Below are positions 14,600 through 21,724 of a stretch of DNA of 64,000 bases, piece by piece (positions within the stretch are counted from its first letter, which is position 1; each line of letters starts with the position of its first letter). The position numbers and the translations under genes are program-made. The stretch is taken from NCBI GenBank assembly GCA_937988775.1, contig CALKHP010000030.1, forward strand, positions 310,001-374,000. Direction: 5' to 3'. A model generated the notes under the pieces. That model was given only the letters and a program-made list of their open reading frames with translations, was not told where the DNA came from and did no database searches. This stretch comes from an uncultured Alphaproteobacteria bacterium (lineage in GTDB: Bacteria; Pseudomonadota; Alphaproteobacteria; Rhizobiales; Beijerinckiaceae).

Positions 14600-15973
14600 C
14601 TACATCATGCCCCGCACGCGCGGGCTGCCGGCCTTCGGCGTCAGCGCCAGATGCGTCACGGCCCAGACCAGCGCATCGAGCCGGTCGGGCGAGCGGCCAT
14701 CGGGCAGGCCGTCGGGGCCGAACAGCACCATCTCGTCCTCGAGCGCCGGGAAGGCGCCGACATGGCGCACGCGGCCCTGGGCATAGAGCGCCGCGACCGG
14801 CTCGGCGCGGGCATGCTTGCCGCGCGAGGCATGCACGGCCGTGACCGGCACGCCCGCGTCGCAGGTGGCGATGACGCTCCTGACCATCTCGCCGCCCTGG
14901 TTGAATTCGGCGACGAGCGCGTCGGCCTGCAACGCCTGGTAGAGCGCCACGGCGCGCGCCGCCCACACATCCGGCTTGGCGGCCTCGACCGTGGTATCTG
15001 CCAGCACGAACACCGCGCCCTCGGCCGTGATGCCGGCGGCGACGATGCCGCAGGCGGCGGCGCGCCGATGGGCGGCGGCGGGCGGATCGACCGCGACGAC
15101 GATACGGGCGAGCGGCGGCGCGTCGGTTGCGCGCAGGCGCTCGATCGTGTCGCGCGTGAACAAGGCGTCGGCGCGTTCCTCGATGAACTCGCCGTCGATC
15201 TCCTGCCGGCCGAGCCTGGTGCCGGCATAGCGCGACAGCACCGTGTCGATGAAGGCCGGCGCCAGATGATAGGCGTTCACCGTGGTGCCGGCATGGCTGA
15301 GCGCGGTTTTCGCGTCACTCGCCAGCCGCTTGAGCAGCGGCAGCGGGCGCGGCGTGGTGGTGACGATCTGGCGCGGCCGGGCGCCAAGCCGCAAGCCGAA
15401 TTGCAGCATGTCCCACGCCGCCTCGGGGTAGCGCCACTTGGCGAGTTCGTCGGACCAGGCGGCGCCGAATTGCGGCCCGCGCAGACTGTCGGGCTCCTCG
15501 GCGGAAAACGCCTGCGCCACGGCGCCGTTCGACCAGACGAGACGGCGGCGGGTCGCCTCCCAGCGCGGGCGCTCGGCCGGCTCATGCACGGCGCGGATGC
15601 CGGATACGCCCTCGATCATCACCTCGCGCACATCGGCCATCGTCTCGCCGACGAGCGCGATACGGCCGCACGGCTCATTCGCGATCGGCGGCAGGCCGAG
15701 CGCCATGGCGCGCACCCATTCGGCGCCGGCGCGGGTCTTGCCGGCGCCGCGCCCGCCGAGGATGAGCCACAGCGTCCAGTCGGCGCCGCCCTGCGCCTTG
15801 AGCGGCGGAAGCTGGTGCGGGTGGGCCTGCGTCAGCCAGTCATGGCTCAGCAGCCGCAGCATGGCCGGCGGCAGTTTCGGCAGCAGATCTTTCAGCGCGC
15901 TCGGCTCGCAACTGGCCAATGCGTGCCGCAAGCGCATCGCGGAGGGCGTCGAGATCGCGCGGCATGGGGTCAT
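14600..15973 (-). CDS. terL: GTA gp2-like large terminase (DNA packaging ATPase/nuclease)
   Basis: About 457 residues. The Walker A motif is LILGGRGAGKTRAGAEWVRA near residues 71-90; RIALVGETMADVREVMIEG follows, a Walker B-like stretch is FGAAWSDELAKWRYPEAAWD, and the coupling motif is QIVTTTPRPLPLLKRL. The RNase H-like nuclease part begins at IVVAVDPPAAAH and includes DALVAEFNQGG and a C-terminal SPDRLDALVWAVTHLAL. In RcGTA this motor packages host DNA by headful filling. The start at 15973 has GGAGCAGG before it; ATG 15937 is an alternative. The gene overlaps the small terminase by more than 90 bases. Confidence 0.95.
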   Translation of the reverse strand: MTPCRAISTPSAMRLRHALASCEPSALKDLLPKLPPAMLRLLSHDWLTQAHPHQLPPLKAQGGADWTLWLILGGRGAGKTRAGAEWVRAMALGLPPIANEPCGRIALVGETMADVREVMIEGVSGIRAVHEPAERPRWEATRRRLVWSNGAVAQAFSAEEPDSLRGPQFGAAWSDELAKWRYPEAAWDMLQFGLRLGARPRQIVTTTPRPLPLLKRLASDAKTALSHAGTTVNAYHLAPAFIDTVLSRYAGTRLGRQEIDGEFIEERADALFTRDTIERLRATDAPPLARIVVAVDPPAAAHRRAAACGIVAAGITAEGAVFVLADTTVEAAKPDVWAARAVALYQALQADALVAEFNQGGEMVRSVIATCDAGVPVTAVHASRGKHARAEPVAALYAQGRVRHVGAFPALEDEMVLFGPDGLPDGRSPDRLDALVWAVTHLALTPKAGSPRVRGMM

Positions 15974-16421
15974 CCTGCTCCGTCTCCTTGGCCGGCTTGT
16001 CGTGCTTCGCGTCGATCGCCATCAGTTCACGCACCGTGCGGGCGAGAACCGCCAGCGTGCGGGCATCGCGCTCGCGGTCCTTGTCGGCGGCCTCGACCGA
16101 GGCGAGACGCAGCTCGATCTCGGCCGCCTGCCGGTCCGCCGCGCGCCAGAGCCGGCCGACGAGCGCGGCGCGGGTGCCGGCCAGCGACAGGCGGCGCTCG
16201 CCGGCGGGCGTCTTCTGGCGCAGCGGCAGCGGCGGCAATGGCTCGCCGTCAGGCCCGAGCGTGCCCGGCGGCCCGCCGGCGAGCCAGAGATAGAACTGGC
16301 GGCTGGTGAACCCGGTCCGTTTCAGGATTTCCGTCACCCGGACCCCGTCCTGGTACAGGCTGCGTGCGGCGGCGATGCGTTCTGGCGCCGGCACCGCCGG
16401 CGGCCCGTCACAGTCAGGCAT
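15840..16421 (-). CDS. GTA gp1-like small terminase / HTH DNA-binding protein
   Basis: A 193-residue protein from ATG 16421. The N-terminal 50 residues contain a helix-turn-helix: RIAAARSLYQDGVRVTEILK and RTGFTSRQFYLWLAGGPPG. The remainder is helical and charged (AADRQAAEIELRLASVEAAD, RDARTLAVLARTVRELMAID), as in oligomeric small terminases. The family position, first gene of the GTA cluster and overlapping the large terminase, supports gp1. The overlap with the terminase start (15840-15973) is long, and both frames look coding from their motifs. A terminator-like hairpin lies upstream at 16461-16493. Confidence 0.82.
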   Translation of the reverse strand: MPDCDGPPAVPAPERIAAARSLYQDGVRVTEILKRTGFTSRQFYLWLAGGPPGTLGPDGEPLPPLPLRQKTPAGERRLSLAGTRAALVGRLWRAADRQAAEIELRLASVEAADKDRERDARTLAVLARTVRELMAIDAKHDKPAKETEQDDPMPRDLDALRDALAARIGQLRAERAERSAAETAAGHAAAAEP

Positions 16422-16460
16422 GGCAAACTCGCTGTATGGCAACGCGGCGCTCCGGGCATG

Positions 16461-16493
16461 AAAAAAGCGCCACGGCTGAGCCGAGGCGCTTTT
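16461..16493. terminator. bidirectional rho-independent terminator
   Basis: AAAAAAGCGCC ... GGCGCTTTT with an imperfect GGCTGAGCC-type loop stem; A run on one side and T run on the other allow stopping in both directions. Marks the boundary between the GTA cluster and the lipoprotein gene upstream. Confidence 0.75.
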
Positions 16494-16594
16494 CGATGTC
16501 GTTCTGTCCCAATTCCGGAGCGTGCCCGAAACCTAGCCTGGCAGCGTCACGCTGTCAAGGACTATTTTCCTATATTCACGTCACCCGGCAATCA

Positions 16595-16987
16595 TCAGCG
16601 GCCGAAGCCGCCACGCTGGTCGTTCCCGCCACCGCGATGGCCGCCGCGATTGCCGTCATGGCTCGCCCCGCCACGCCGGAAGCCGCCGCTGGAGGCAGCG
16701 CCACGCCGGAAGCCATTGAAGTTGACCTGCTGGCGATGCCCGCCACCGCGGTTCCAGGCCCGGTGATCACCACGATGACCACCGCGATAACCGCCACGAT
16801 AGCGGGTGCCGACGTAATAGGACGAGCCGTAAACATACGGGCCGCCGCCATAATAATAATACGGCGAGGAGTCGTAAACCACGCTGCCGCCGTCGTAATA
16901 ATACGGATCGGCCCCCACGCAGCCGGAAAGACCGAGGCCCGCGAGGATGACGAAGGCACCCCCCAGAACCGTTCTACGCATGGACAT
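16595..16987 (-). CDS. Gly/Tyr/Arg-rich lipoprotein
   Basis: A 130-residue predicted lipoprotein. ATG 16987 has AAGGAG seven bases upstream. The signal RRTVLGGAFVILAGLGLSGC ends with the lipobox LSGC. The mature part is of low complexity: a Tyr/Gly-rich stretch (DPYYYDGGSVVYDSSPYYYY) then Arg/Gly/His repeats (YRGGYRGGHRGDH, GGFRRGGASHDG, RGGHRGGGND). Such lipoproteins are frequent in Hyphomicrobiales and are not assigned a function. An inverted repeat CCAACCC / GGGTTGG lies at 17014-17034 upstream. No partner is evident. Confidence 0.75.
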   Translation of the reverse strand: MSMRRTVLGGAFVILAGLGLSGCVGADPYYYDGGSVVYDSSPYYYYGGGPYVYGSSYYVGTRYRGGYRGGHRGDHRAWNRGGGHRQQVNFNGFRRGAASSGGFRRGGASHDGNRGGHRGGGNDQRGGFGR

Positions 16988-17100
16988 TGCCCAACTCCTT
17001 CTTGAAGCCCTAACCAACCCTCAACGCGGGTTGGCCTCGCGCGTTCCAGAAAAACTTATCCAAGCTGAAACTTCGCTGAACGAGTTGGCAAGGCGCGCTA

Positions 17101-18336
17101 TCAGCTCGATAATCTCAGCCGCAGCAGGCTGCGCGCGATGCGCTGGAACAGCGGGTCGAGATCCGAGGCGGCGGTGATCGAGAAATAGTTGTCCGGCGTG
17201 CTGGCGCAGTTTTGCAGCAGCGTCTCGTTCCCCTGCATGACGCGGATCGTGTAGATGCTGATCTCGGTCAGCTTGGCCGCCGCGCACAGCGTGGTCATGC
17301 GCGCGTCGATATTGCTGCGGCTTTTGTCGAAGCGATCCTGGGTGTTGTCGCCATCGGTCAGGAACACGATGGCCTTGCTGGTGCGCTTGTTGCCGGCCGG
17401 CACGGCGGCATCGCCGAGCGGCATGCCCTTGGTCAGCACGTTGAGCCCCCAGGCGAGGCCGATCGTCGTATTGGTGTTGCCGCTCGGCGTCATGGCGCTG
17501 ATGGCGGTGCGCAGGGCGCCGTAATCCGTGCTGAGCGGAATAATGCCTTTCAGGTTGTTGTCGGCGCAGCGCGCCGCCGGATATTGCGTCGGAGCGGCGC
17601 CCGTCGGGGCGCTGTACTGGCTGTTGTAAGGCTGGGCGCGATCGGCGATGCAGCCCGTCCAGTCACCGGCGGTGACCTGGGTGTAGTCGTCTCTGCTGGT
17701 GCCGGTCGCCAGCGCGAAACTCAGCCAGGTGGCGGCTTTCAGACCGGGATCGATCCTGACCTGGGTGGCGAAGGGCACGACCGCGAAACTCGCCTTGCCG
17801 ACCGAGCCGGCCGTCTTGGCGTTTTCGATGGTGGTGATGAAATTCTTCGCCGCCGTGCGGAGGTTGTCGATCTTGCCGTAATCCTTCATCGACCCGGTAT
17901 TGTCGAGCACGAGCGCCACTTCGAGGTCGTTCATGCCGAGCGGCACCGTGGCGCTGGCATCAACGGTGGCGACGCTCATGCCGAGGAAGCCGCCAAAGAC
18001 CAGCGTCACGGTGCCGGAGGCATCGAGCTTCAGCTTGTCGCTGGCGCGGGAGATGGTGAAGCTGTCGGTGGTGACGTCCTTGTAGAGCGAGAGATTGGCC
18101 TCGTAGATGGCGCGGGCGCGCTTGTCGCGCAGCGCTTCGCTCTCGCTGGCCAAGGTCAGCGTCGCCTTGGCCGCCTCGAGCGCGGAGGCGTCGACCGCCT
18201 GCTGGATGTGCTGGCGGGCCGAGGCGAGCCGCGCGTAATCGACGGCCGCGCCGACGATGCCAAGCGCCGGCACAAGCGTCAGGGCAAAGATGACCGCGAC
18301 GCCGCCGCTGCGATCCTGCCAAAGCCGAAAGACCAT
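17101..18336 (-). CDS. TadG-like pilus/secretion-associated protein with VWA domain
   Basis: A 411-residue protein with a TadE/Flp-type N-terminus (MVFRLWQDRSGGVAVIFALT, followed by a membrane helix and VDYARLASARQHIQQAVDAS), then a von Willebrand A domain. The metal-ion site is Asp145-Asn-Thr-Gly-Ser149 in LVLDNTGSMKDYG; a second acidic VWA motif is IVFLTDGDNTQDRFDKSRSN. Tad systems use such proteins in pilus assembly, but no other tad gene is in this window, so it may be one of the free-standing TadG-like proteins common in Hyphomicrobiales. Probably inner-membrane anchored with the VWA domain in the periplasm. Confidence 0.88.
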   Translation of the reverse strand: MVFRLWQDRSGGVAVIFALTLVPALGIVGAAVDYARLASARQHIQQAVDASALEAAKATLTLASESEALRDKRARAIYEANLSLYKDVTTDSFTISRASDKLKLDASGTVTLVFGGFLGMSVATVDASATVPLGMNDLEVALVLDNTGSMKDYGKIDNLRTAAKNFITTIENAKTAGSVGKASFAVVPFATQVRIDPGLKAATWLSFALATGTSRDDYTQVTAGDWTGCIADRAQPYNSQYSAPTGAAPTQYPAARCADNNLKGIIPLSTDYGALRTAISAMTPSGNTNTTIGLAWGLNVLTKGMPLGDAAVPAGNKRTSKAIVFLTDGDNTQDRFDKSRSNIDARMTTLCAAAKLTEISIYTIRVMQGNETLLQNCASTPDNYFSITAASDLDPLFQRIARSLLRLRLSS

Positions 18337-18453
18337 CTTGCCCTGTCCCCAGAAAGCTACCGGGGCGCTTCTACGGCAAAGGGTTTGATGAAGCTTGAAT
18401 CACATCTTCGAAATCAGGGGCTAACTCTTGGGAATATCGCAACGAACGCAGCG

Positions 18454-18957
18454 TCATCCGGCCGGTTTTTCCTTGCGGCGCGCGGCTTTCGGCCAGCGCT
18501 TCGGCCAGCCGACGATGCGCTCGGTCTGCGCCTCGAGCGACAGGTCGTCCTCGCTGGCAAACGTCCGGCCGGCCACGGAAATGCCGGCGGCCACGACCGT
18601 CGCCGGATCACCTGAGACCAGCGGATGCCACCACGGCAGGTCGCGGCCTTCGTCGAGCAGGCGATAGGCGCAGGTCGGCGGCAGCCAGCCGAGCGTCGAG
18701 ACCTGCTCCGGCGTCAGCCTGACGCAATCGGGCACTTTCCGCGCCCGGTTGGGATAATCGCCGCAACGGCAGGTACCGGCATCGAGCAGGCGGCAGCGCA
18801 CATCGGTGTAGTGGATCTCGCCCGTATCCTCATCCTCGAACTTGACGAGGCAGCAGCGCGCGCAGCCGTCGCACAGGCTTTCCCATTCGGCGTCCGTCAT
18901 CTCGTGCAGGCGCTTGCTGCGCCAGAACGGCTGTTGCTGTTTCAGGGCTTCGGTCAC
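18454..18957 (-). CDS. YcgN-like (UPF0260) Cys-rich protein
   Basis: A 167-residue protein of the YcgN/YkgJ Cys-cluster family. GTG 18957 has GGAGA upstream and yields the expected N-terminus LKQQQPFWRSKRLHEMTDAE followed by WESLCDGCARCCLVKFEDED. Further Cys lie in DVRCRLLDAGTCRCGDYPNR and PDCVRLTPEQV, giving a probable metal or Fe-S site with eight Cys. WLPPTCAYRLLDEGRDLPWW and HPLVSGDP are also conserved. The role in cells is unknown. Longer upstream reading would give an atypical N-terminus and is not used. Confidence 0.9.
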   Translation of the reverse strand: MTEALKQQQPFWRSKRLHEMTDAEWESLCDGCARCCLVKFEDEDTGEIHYTDVRCRLLDAGTCRCGDYPNRARKVPDCVRLTPEQVSTLGWLPPTCAYRLLDEGRDLPWWHPLVSGDPATVVAAGISVAGRTFASEDDLSLEAQTERIVGWPKRWPKAARRKEKPAG

Positions 18958-19049
18958 GATCTCTCCGGGTTGCGCTTCCCTTCCATAGCGCCGGCGGGCC
19001 GGGCTTGCACGCTGAAAGGGCCTGCCCTTCGACGCCTGCCCTTCGCCCC

Positions 19050-19391
19050 CTACCCTTCGACATGGGCGCGCAAGCGTTCGAGGGCGGCATCCCATTGCGC
19101 GGCGACCATCTCGAGATAGGCGCGCGCCTCGTCGAGCGGCGTCGCGCGATAGGCGAAGCGGCTCTCGCGGCCGACGCGCAGGCTGCCGACCAGACCGGCG
19201 CGTTCCAGCACGTGGAGATGCTTGGTAACGGCCTGGCGCGTCAACTTGGTGTCGGCCGCCAGCATGGCAATGGAGCGGGCCTCGCCATCGCTGAGCCTGG
19301 TCAACAGCGACAGGCGCGTGCGATCGCCAAGCGCGGCGAAAACCGGCGCAGGCCCCGGTGCCGGGCCTGCCCCGACGCGTTGCTCCATCAA
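19050..19391 (-). CDS. ArsR-family transcriptional regulator
   Basis: A 113-residue winged-helix regulator: FAALGDRTRLSLLTRLSDGE opens the fold, LAADTKLTRQAVTKHLHVLE is the recognition region, and AGLVGSLRVGRESRFAYRAT the wing. No metal-binding Cys pair is seen, so it belongs to the non-metal ArsR group found with SRPBCC/AHSA1 genes. It overlaps the end of the SRPBCC gene by four bases (ATGA), so the two form one transcript with the regulator second. It probably represses its own operon through the palindromes at 19905-19975. Confidence 0.92.
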   Translation of the reverse strand: MMEQRVGAGPAPGPAPVFAALGDRTRLSLLTRLSDGEARSIAMLAADTKLTRQAVTKHLHVLERAGLVGSLRVGRESRFAYRATPLDEARAYLEMVAAQWDAALERLRAHVEG

Positions 19392-19909
19392 CTGGCGATA
19401 CCCCGCGCTGCGCCTTGTTTGGTGTCCTGGCCCTGTTTGGTGTCCTGGCCCTGTTCGGCATCCTGCCCGACATGAGCCTCGATATTGCGCATCTGCGCGG
19501 CCCAGCCGCCGTCATTCATGCGGAAGGCGAGATCGCGCCGGTGCGCCGGCAGGGCGTCGAAGCCGCTCTCGGTTACGGTCAGCCTCGTCCCGGCGGCGGT
19601 CGGCGCAAGGTGGAACTCCACCCGCGTCGGCGGCTCCCCGCTATAGTCCACGCCCCGCTCGACCGCATAGGGGTGCCAGGTGAACGCGAATAGCGAGGGA
19701 TGCTCCATGGCCACGATCCGGGCTTCCCACAGCACGTGCTCAAAGCCCGGGTAGAGCAGCGGGCCACGCGAGGTCTCGCCCGGCACGAAGGGGCGGTCCA
19801 GCTTGACGCGGAACCAGGTGCCGAATTCGACATGGTCGGTCAGGGCGCGCCAGACACGCTCGACCGGCGCCTTCAGTTCAATGCTCTTCTCGATACGATC
19901 CGTCATCAT
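19388..19909 (-). CDS. SRPBCC / AHSA1-type START-like protein
   Basis: A 173-residue ligand-binding-fold protein: IEKSIELKAPVERVWRALTD, PFVPGETSRGPLLYPGFEHV, LFAFTWHPYAVERGVDYSGE, PPTRVEFHLAPTAAGTRLTV and GFDALPAHRRDLAFRMNDGG follow the AHSA1 pattern. ATG 19909 has AGGAGG in front; that site sits in the loop of a perfect palindrome. The C-terminal tail contains repeats of GQDTKQ from an 18-bp tandem repeat and is absent from typical members. The ligand is unknown. It is co-transcribed with the ArsR gene, as is common for this pair. Confidence 0.9.
   Translation of the reverse strand: MMTDRIEKSIELKAPVERVWRALTDHVEFGTWFRVKLDRPFVPGETSRGPLLYPGFEHVLWEARIVAMEHPSLFAFTWHPYAVERGVDYSGEPPTRVEFHLAPTAAGTRLTVTESGFDALPAHRRDLAFRMNDGGWAAQMRNIEAHVGQDAEQGQDTKQGQDTKQGAARGIAS
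19413..19466. repeat. 18-bp tandem repeat, three units, in the SRPBCC gene
   Basis: Two nearly identical units CC(T/C)TGTTTGGTGTCCTGG and a third diverged unit ending TCCTGC. They encode the C-terminal GQDAEQ-GQDTKQ-GQDTKQ of the SRPBCC protein, in frame, so unit number changes only the tail length. Confidence 0.85.
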
Positions 19910-19930
19910 GCAACCTCCTGGTTGCATGAT
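19905..19930. promoter_or_regulatory. palindrome over the SRPBCC ribosome site and start codon
   Basis: Perfect inverted repeat ATCATGCAACC-TCCT-GGTTGCATGAT. On the minus strand it contains the AGGAGG site and ATG 19909. It shares CATGCAAC/GTTGCATG with the palindrome at 19950-19975, so it is a likely ArsR operator; as RNA it could also hide the ribosome site. Confidence 0.7.
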
Positions 19931-19949
19931 TGATGGCACAGGCGCGCGC

Positions 19950-19975
19950 GACATGCAACTATATTGTTGCATGTC
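19950..19975. promoter_or_regulatory. second ArsR operator candidate
   Basis: Perfect inverted repeat GACATGCAAC-TATATT-GTTGCATGTC, 45 bp (centre to centre) upstream of the first. The TATATT centre may be part of the -10 region of the ArsR/SRPBCC operon. Confidence 0.7.
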
Positions 19976-19987
19976 ACGGGCTTATCT

Positions 19988-21391
19988 CTACAACAGCGTG
20001 CCGCGCAGGATCAGGATCGCGACGCTGAAATAGATCACCAGGCCGCTGACATCGACCAGCGTGGCGACGAAGGGCGCGGAGGCGGTGGCGGGGTCGAAGC
20101 CGAGCCGTTTCAGGGCGAAAGGCAGCATCGAGCCGGCGAGCGAGCCGAACAGCACGATGCCGATCAAGGCGCAGCCGACGGTCAGCGCGATCAGATGCCA
20201 GTGCGTGCCGTAATCATAAAGCCCGGTTTCCTGCCAGATGGCGATACGCGCGATGCCGATGATGCCGAGCATGGTGCCAAGCACCACGCCGGTCGGCATT
20301 TCGCGCAGCGCCACGCGCCACCAGTCGCGCAGGCTCAGTTCCCGCAGCGCCAGCGCGCGGATCAGCAGCGAGGTCGCCTGCGAGCCCGAGTTGCCGCCCG
20401 AACTCATGATGAGCGGGATGAACAGCGTCAGCACGATGGCCTTCTCGAGCTCGCCCTCGAAGCTCTGCATGGCGGAGGCGGTCAGCATTTCCGAGAGGAA
20501 CAGCACGCAGAGCCAGCCGCCGCGCTTGCGGATCATCTCCCAGAAGCCGATTTCCATATAGGGCTCGTCGAGGGCTTCCATACCACCGAACCGGTGCACT
20601 TCCTCGGTCTGGCGGTCGATCATCAGGTCCATGACGTCGTCGAAGGTGACGATGCCGATGACACGGCCCTCGCCATCGAGCACCGGCACGGCGAGCAGAT
20701 CGTATTTCGTGATCTGGCGGGCGACATCGTCGCTGCCGGTCATGGCGGTGACGCTGATCGGCTTGCGGTCGGGGCCGGCGGAGGTGACGCTGTCGTCCGG
20801 GTCGGCCGAGATCAGCCGGCGCAGCGGCACGGCCTTGACGAGCCGCCCGTTCTGGGGATCGAGCACGTAGATCGAATAGACCGTCTCGCGGCTGCCCTCG
20901 ACCATGCGGATATGGCGCAAGGTCTGGCCGACCGTCCAGTTCGCCGGCACCGAGACGAACTCGGTCGTCATCAGCGAGCCGGCGGTTTCCTCCGGATAGG
21001 ACAGCAACTGCTTGAGGGTGCGGCGCATCTCCGGGTCGAGACGGGTGAGCAGTTCCTGCTGCACGACCTCGTCGAACTCGGGGAAGATATCGGCGAGCCG
21101 GTCGGCCGACATGCCGGAGAGCAGCGCCGCGGCGCGGTCGCGCGGCAGCAGCGGCACGATCTCGGCCTCGTCGTTGAGGTCGGGCTCGTCGAGCACGTCG
21201 ATGGCCCGGTCGATCGGCAGGTGCAGCAGCACCGCGGCCGCCTCGTCCGGCGACAAGGCGTTCAACGTCTCGACGATATCGGCCGGGCGCTCGTCATGCA
21301 GGCGCGCGACGATCTCGAGCACATCGCGATCTTCAACCGTCGCGGCGTCGCCGCCACGCGAGAAGGCATTCTCCGTCTTGGTATCGTTCAT
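19988..21391 (-). CDS. mgtE: magnesium transporter MgtE
   Basis: A 467-residue MgtE-type Mg2+ channel. The N domain (~25-150) shows ALSPDEAAAVLLHLPIDRAI, EIVPLLPRDRAAALLSGMSA and LTRLDPEMRRTLKQLLSYPE-ETAGSLMTTEFVSVP. Two CBS domains (~150-280) include YDLLAVPVLDGEGRVIGIVT and FDDVMDLMIDRQTEEV. Five membrane helices make up the C-terminal third, with the pore motif MSSGGNSGSQATSLLIRALA. Mg2+ bound at the CBS/N domain closes the channel. It stands alone, next to the ArsR/SRPBCC pair and divergent from flagellin. Confidence 0.96.
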   Translation of the reverse strand: MNDTKTENAFSRGGDAATVEDRDVLEIVARLHDERPADIVETLNALSPDEAAAVLLHLPIDRAIDVLDEPDLNDEAEIVPLLPRDRAAALLSGMSADRLADIFPEFDEVVQQELLTRLDPEMRRTLKQLLSYPEETAGSLMTTEFVSVPANWTVGQTLRHIRMVEGSRETVYSIYVLDPQNGRLVKAVPLRRLISADPDDSVTSAGPDRKPISVTAMTGSDDVARQITKYDLLAVPVLDGEGRVIGIVTFDDVMDLMIDRQTEEVHRFGGMEALDEPYMEIGFWEMIRKRGGWLCVLFLSEMLTASAMQSFEGELEKAIVLTLFIPLIMSSGGNSGSQATSLLIRALALRELSLRDWWRVALREMPTGVVLGTMLGIIGIARIAIWQETGLYDYGTHWHLIALTVGCALIGIVLFGSLAGSMLPFALKRLGFDPATASAPFVATLVDVSGLVIYFSVAILILRGTLL

Positions 21392-21724
21392 GGCTCACCT
21401 TCCGATATCGACCTGGGCCGGCCGGTCGCGGTGAGCCGCAAGGATCAGCGCGCGAAAACCGGCATTTCGAGTCTAGGTCGACTGTCGCAGTCGCTGGGCA
21501 TCGTGTGGTTCCTTGTCGTCGCGGCAAGAAGCGGCGCAACGGCCGATGCATGCCTTCGCTCTTCTGTCGCGTCAAGCCGAATCATGCGCATGGCGCGGGC
21601 GGACCCGCACCCGCGCCAAAAGCAAATTCGTAACAGGGCGTTATCCTTAACCGGCTCTTAAGATGTTTGCCGGTAGAAACGCGCAGTCGCCATCGGGCGT
21701 CGACAACTTTCAGGAGCTGACGCG
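21392..21724. other. 333-bp intergenic region between mgtE and flagellin
   Basis: Divergent promoter region with no supported gene. Contains the CtrA-type box at 21647-21661 and the flagellin ribosome site (CAGGAGCTGACGCG) just before 21725. Confidence 0.6.
21647..21661 (+). promoter_or_regulatory. CtrA-type box upstream of flagellin
   Basis: TTAA-CCGGCTC-TTAA, an exact match to the alphaproteobacterial CtrA consensus TTAA-N7-TTAA, 64 bp before the flagellin ATG. CtrA controls flagellar and GTA genes in several alphaproteobacteria. Binding is inferred. Confidence 0.6.

Noticed and set aside
1..16421. A complete temperate prophage
   Set aside because: No integrase, excisionase, repressor, replication, lysis gene or att site is visible, the tape measure is very short, and order and families are those of RcGTA.
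17014..17034. CCAACCC ... GGGTTGG inverted repeat as a terminator of the TadG-like gene
   Set aside because: No T run on either strand; it may be an operator or chance, so it is only mentioned in the lipoprotein entry.
17101..18336. A Tad pilus locus
   Set aside because: Only the TadG-like protein is present; no tadA, tadB, tadC, cpaB/C or flp gene is within the window.
20000..21390. A long open frame on the plus strand opposite mgtE, and similar ones opposite ptrB, terminase and both mutase genes
   Set aside because: They are antisense frames of GC-rich coding DNA, lack ribosome sites and show no family motif, while the opposite strand carries a clear gene.
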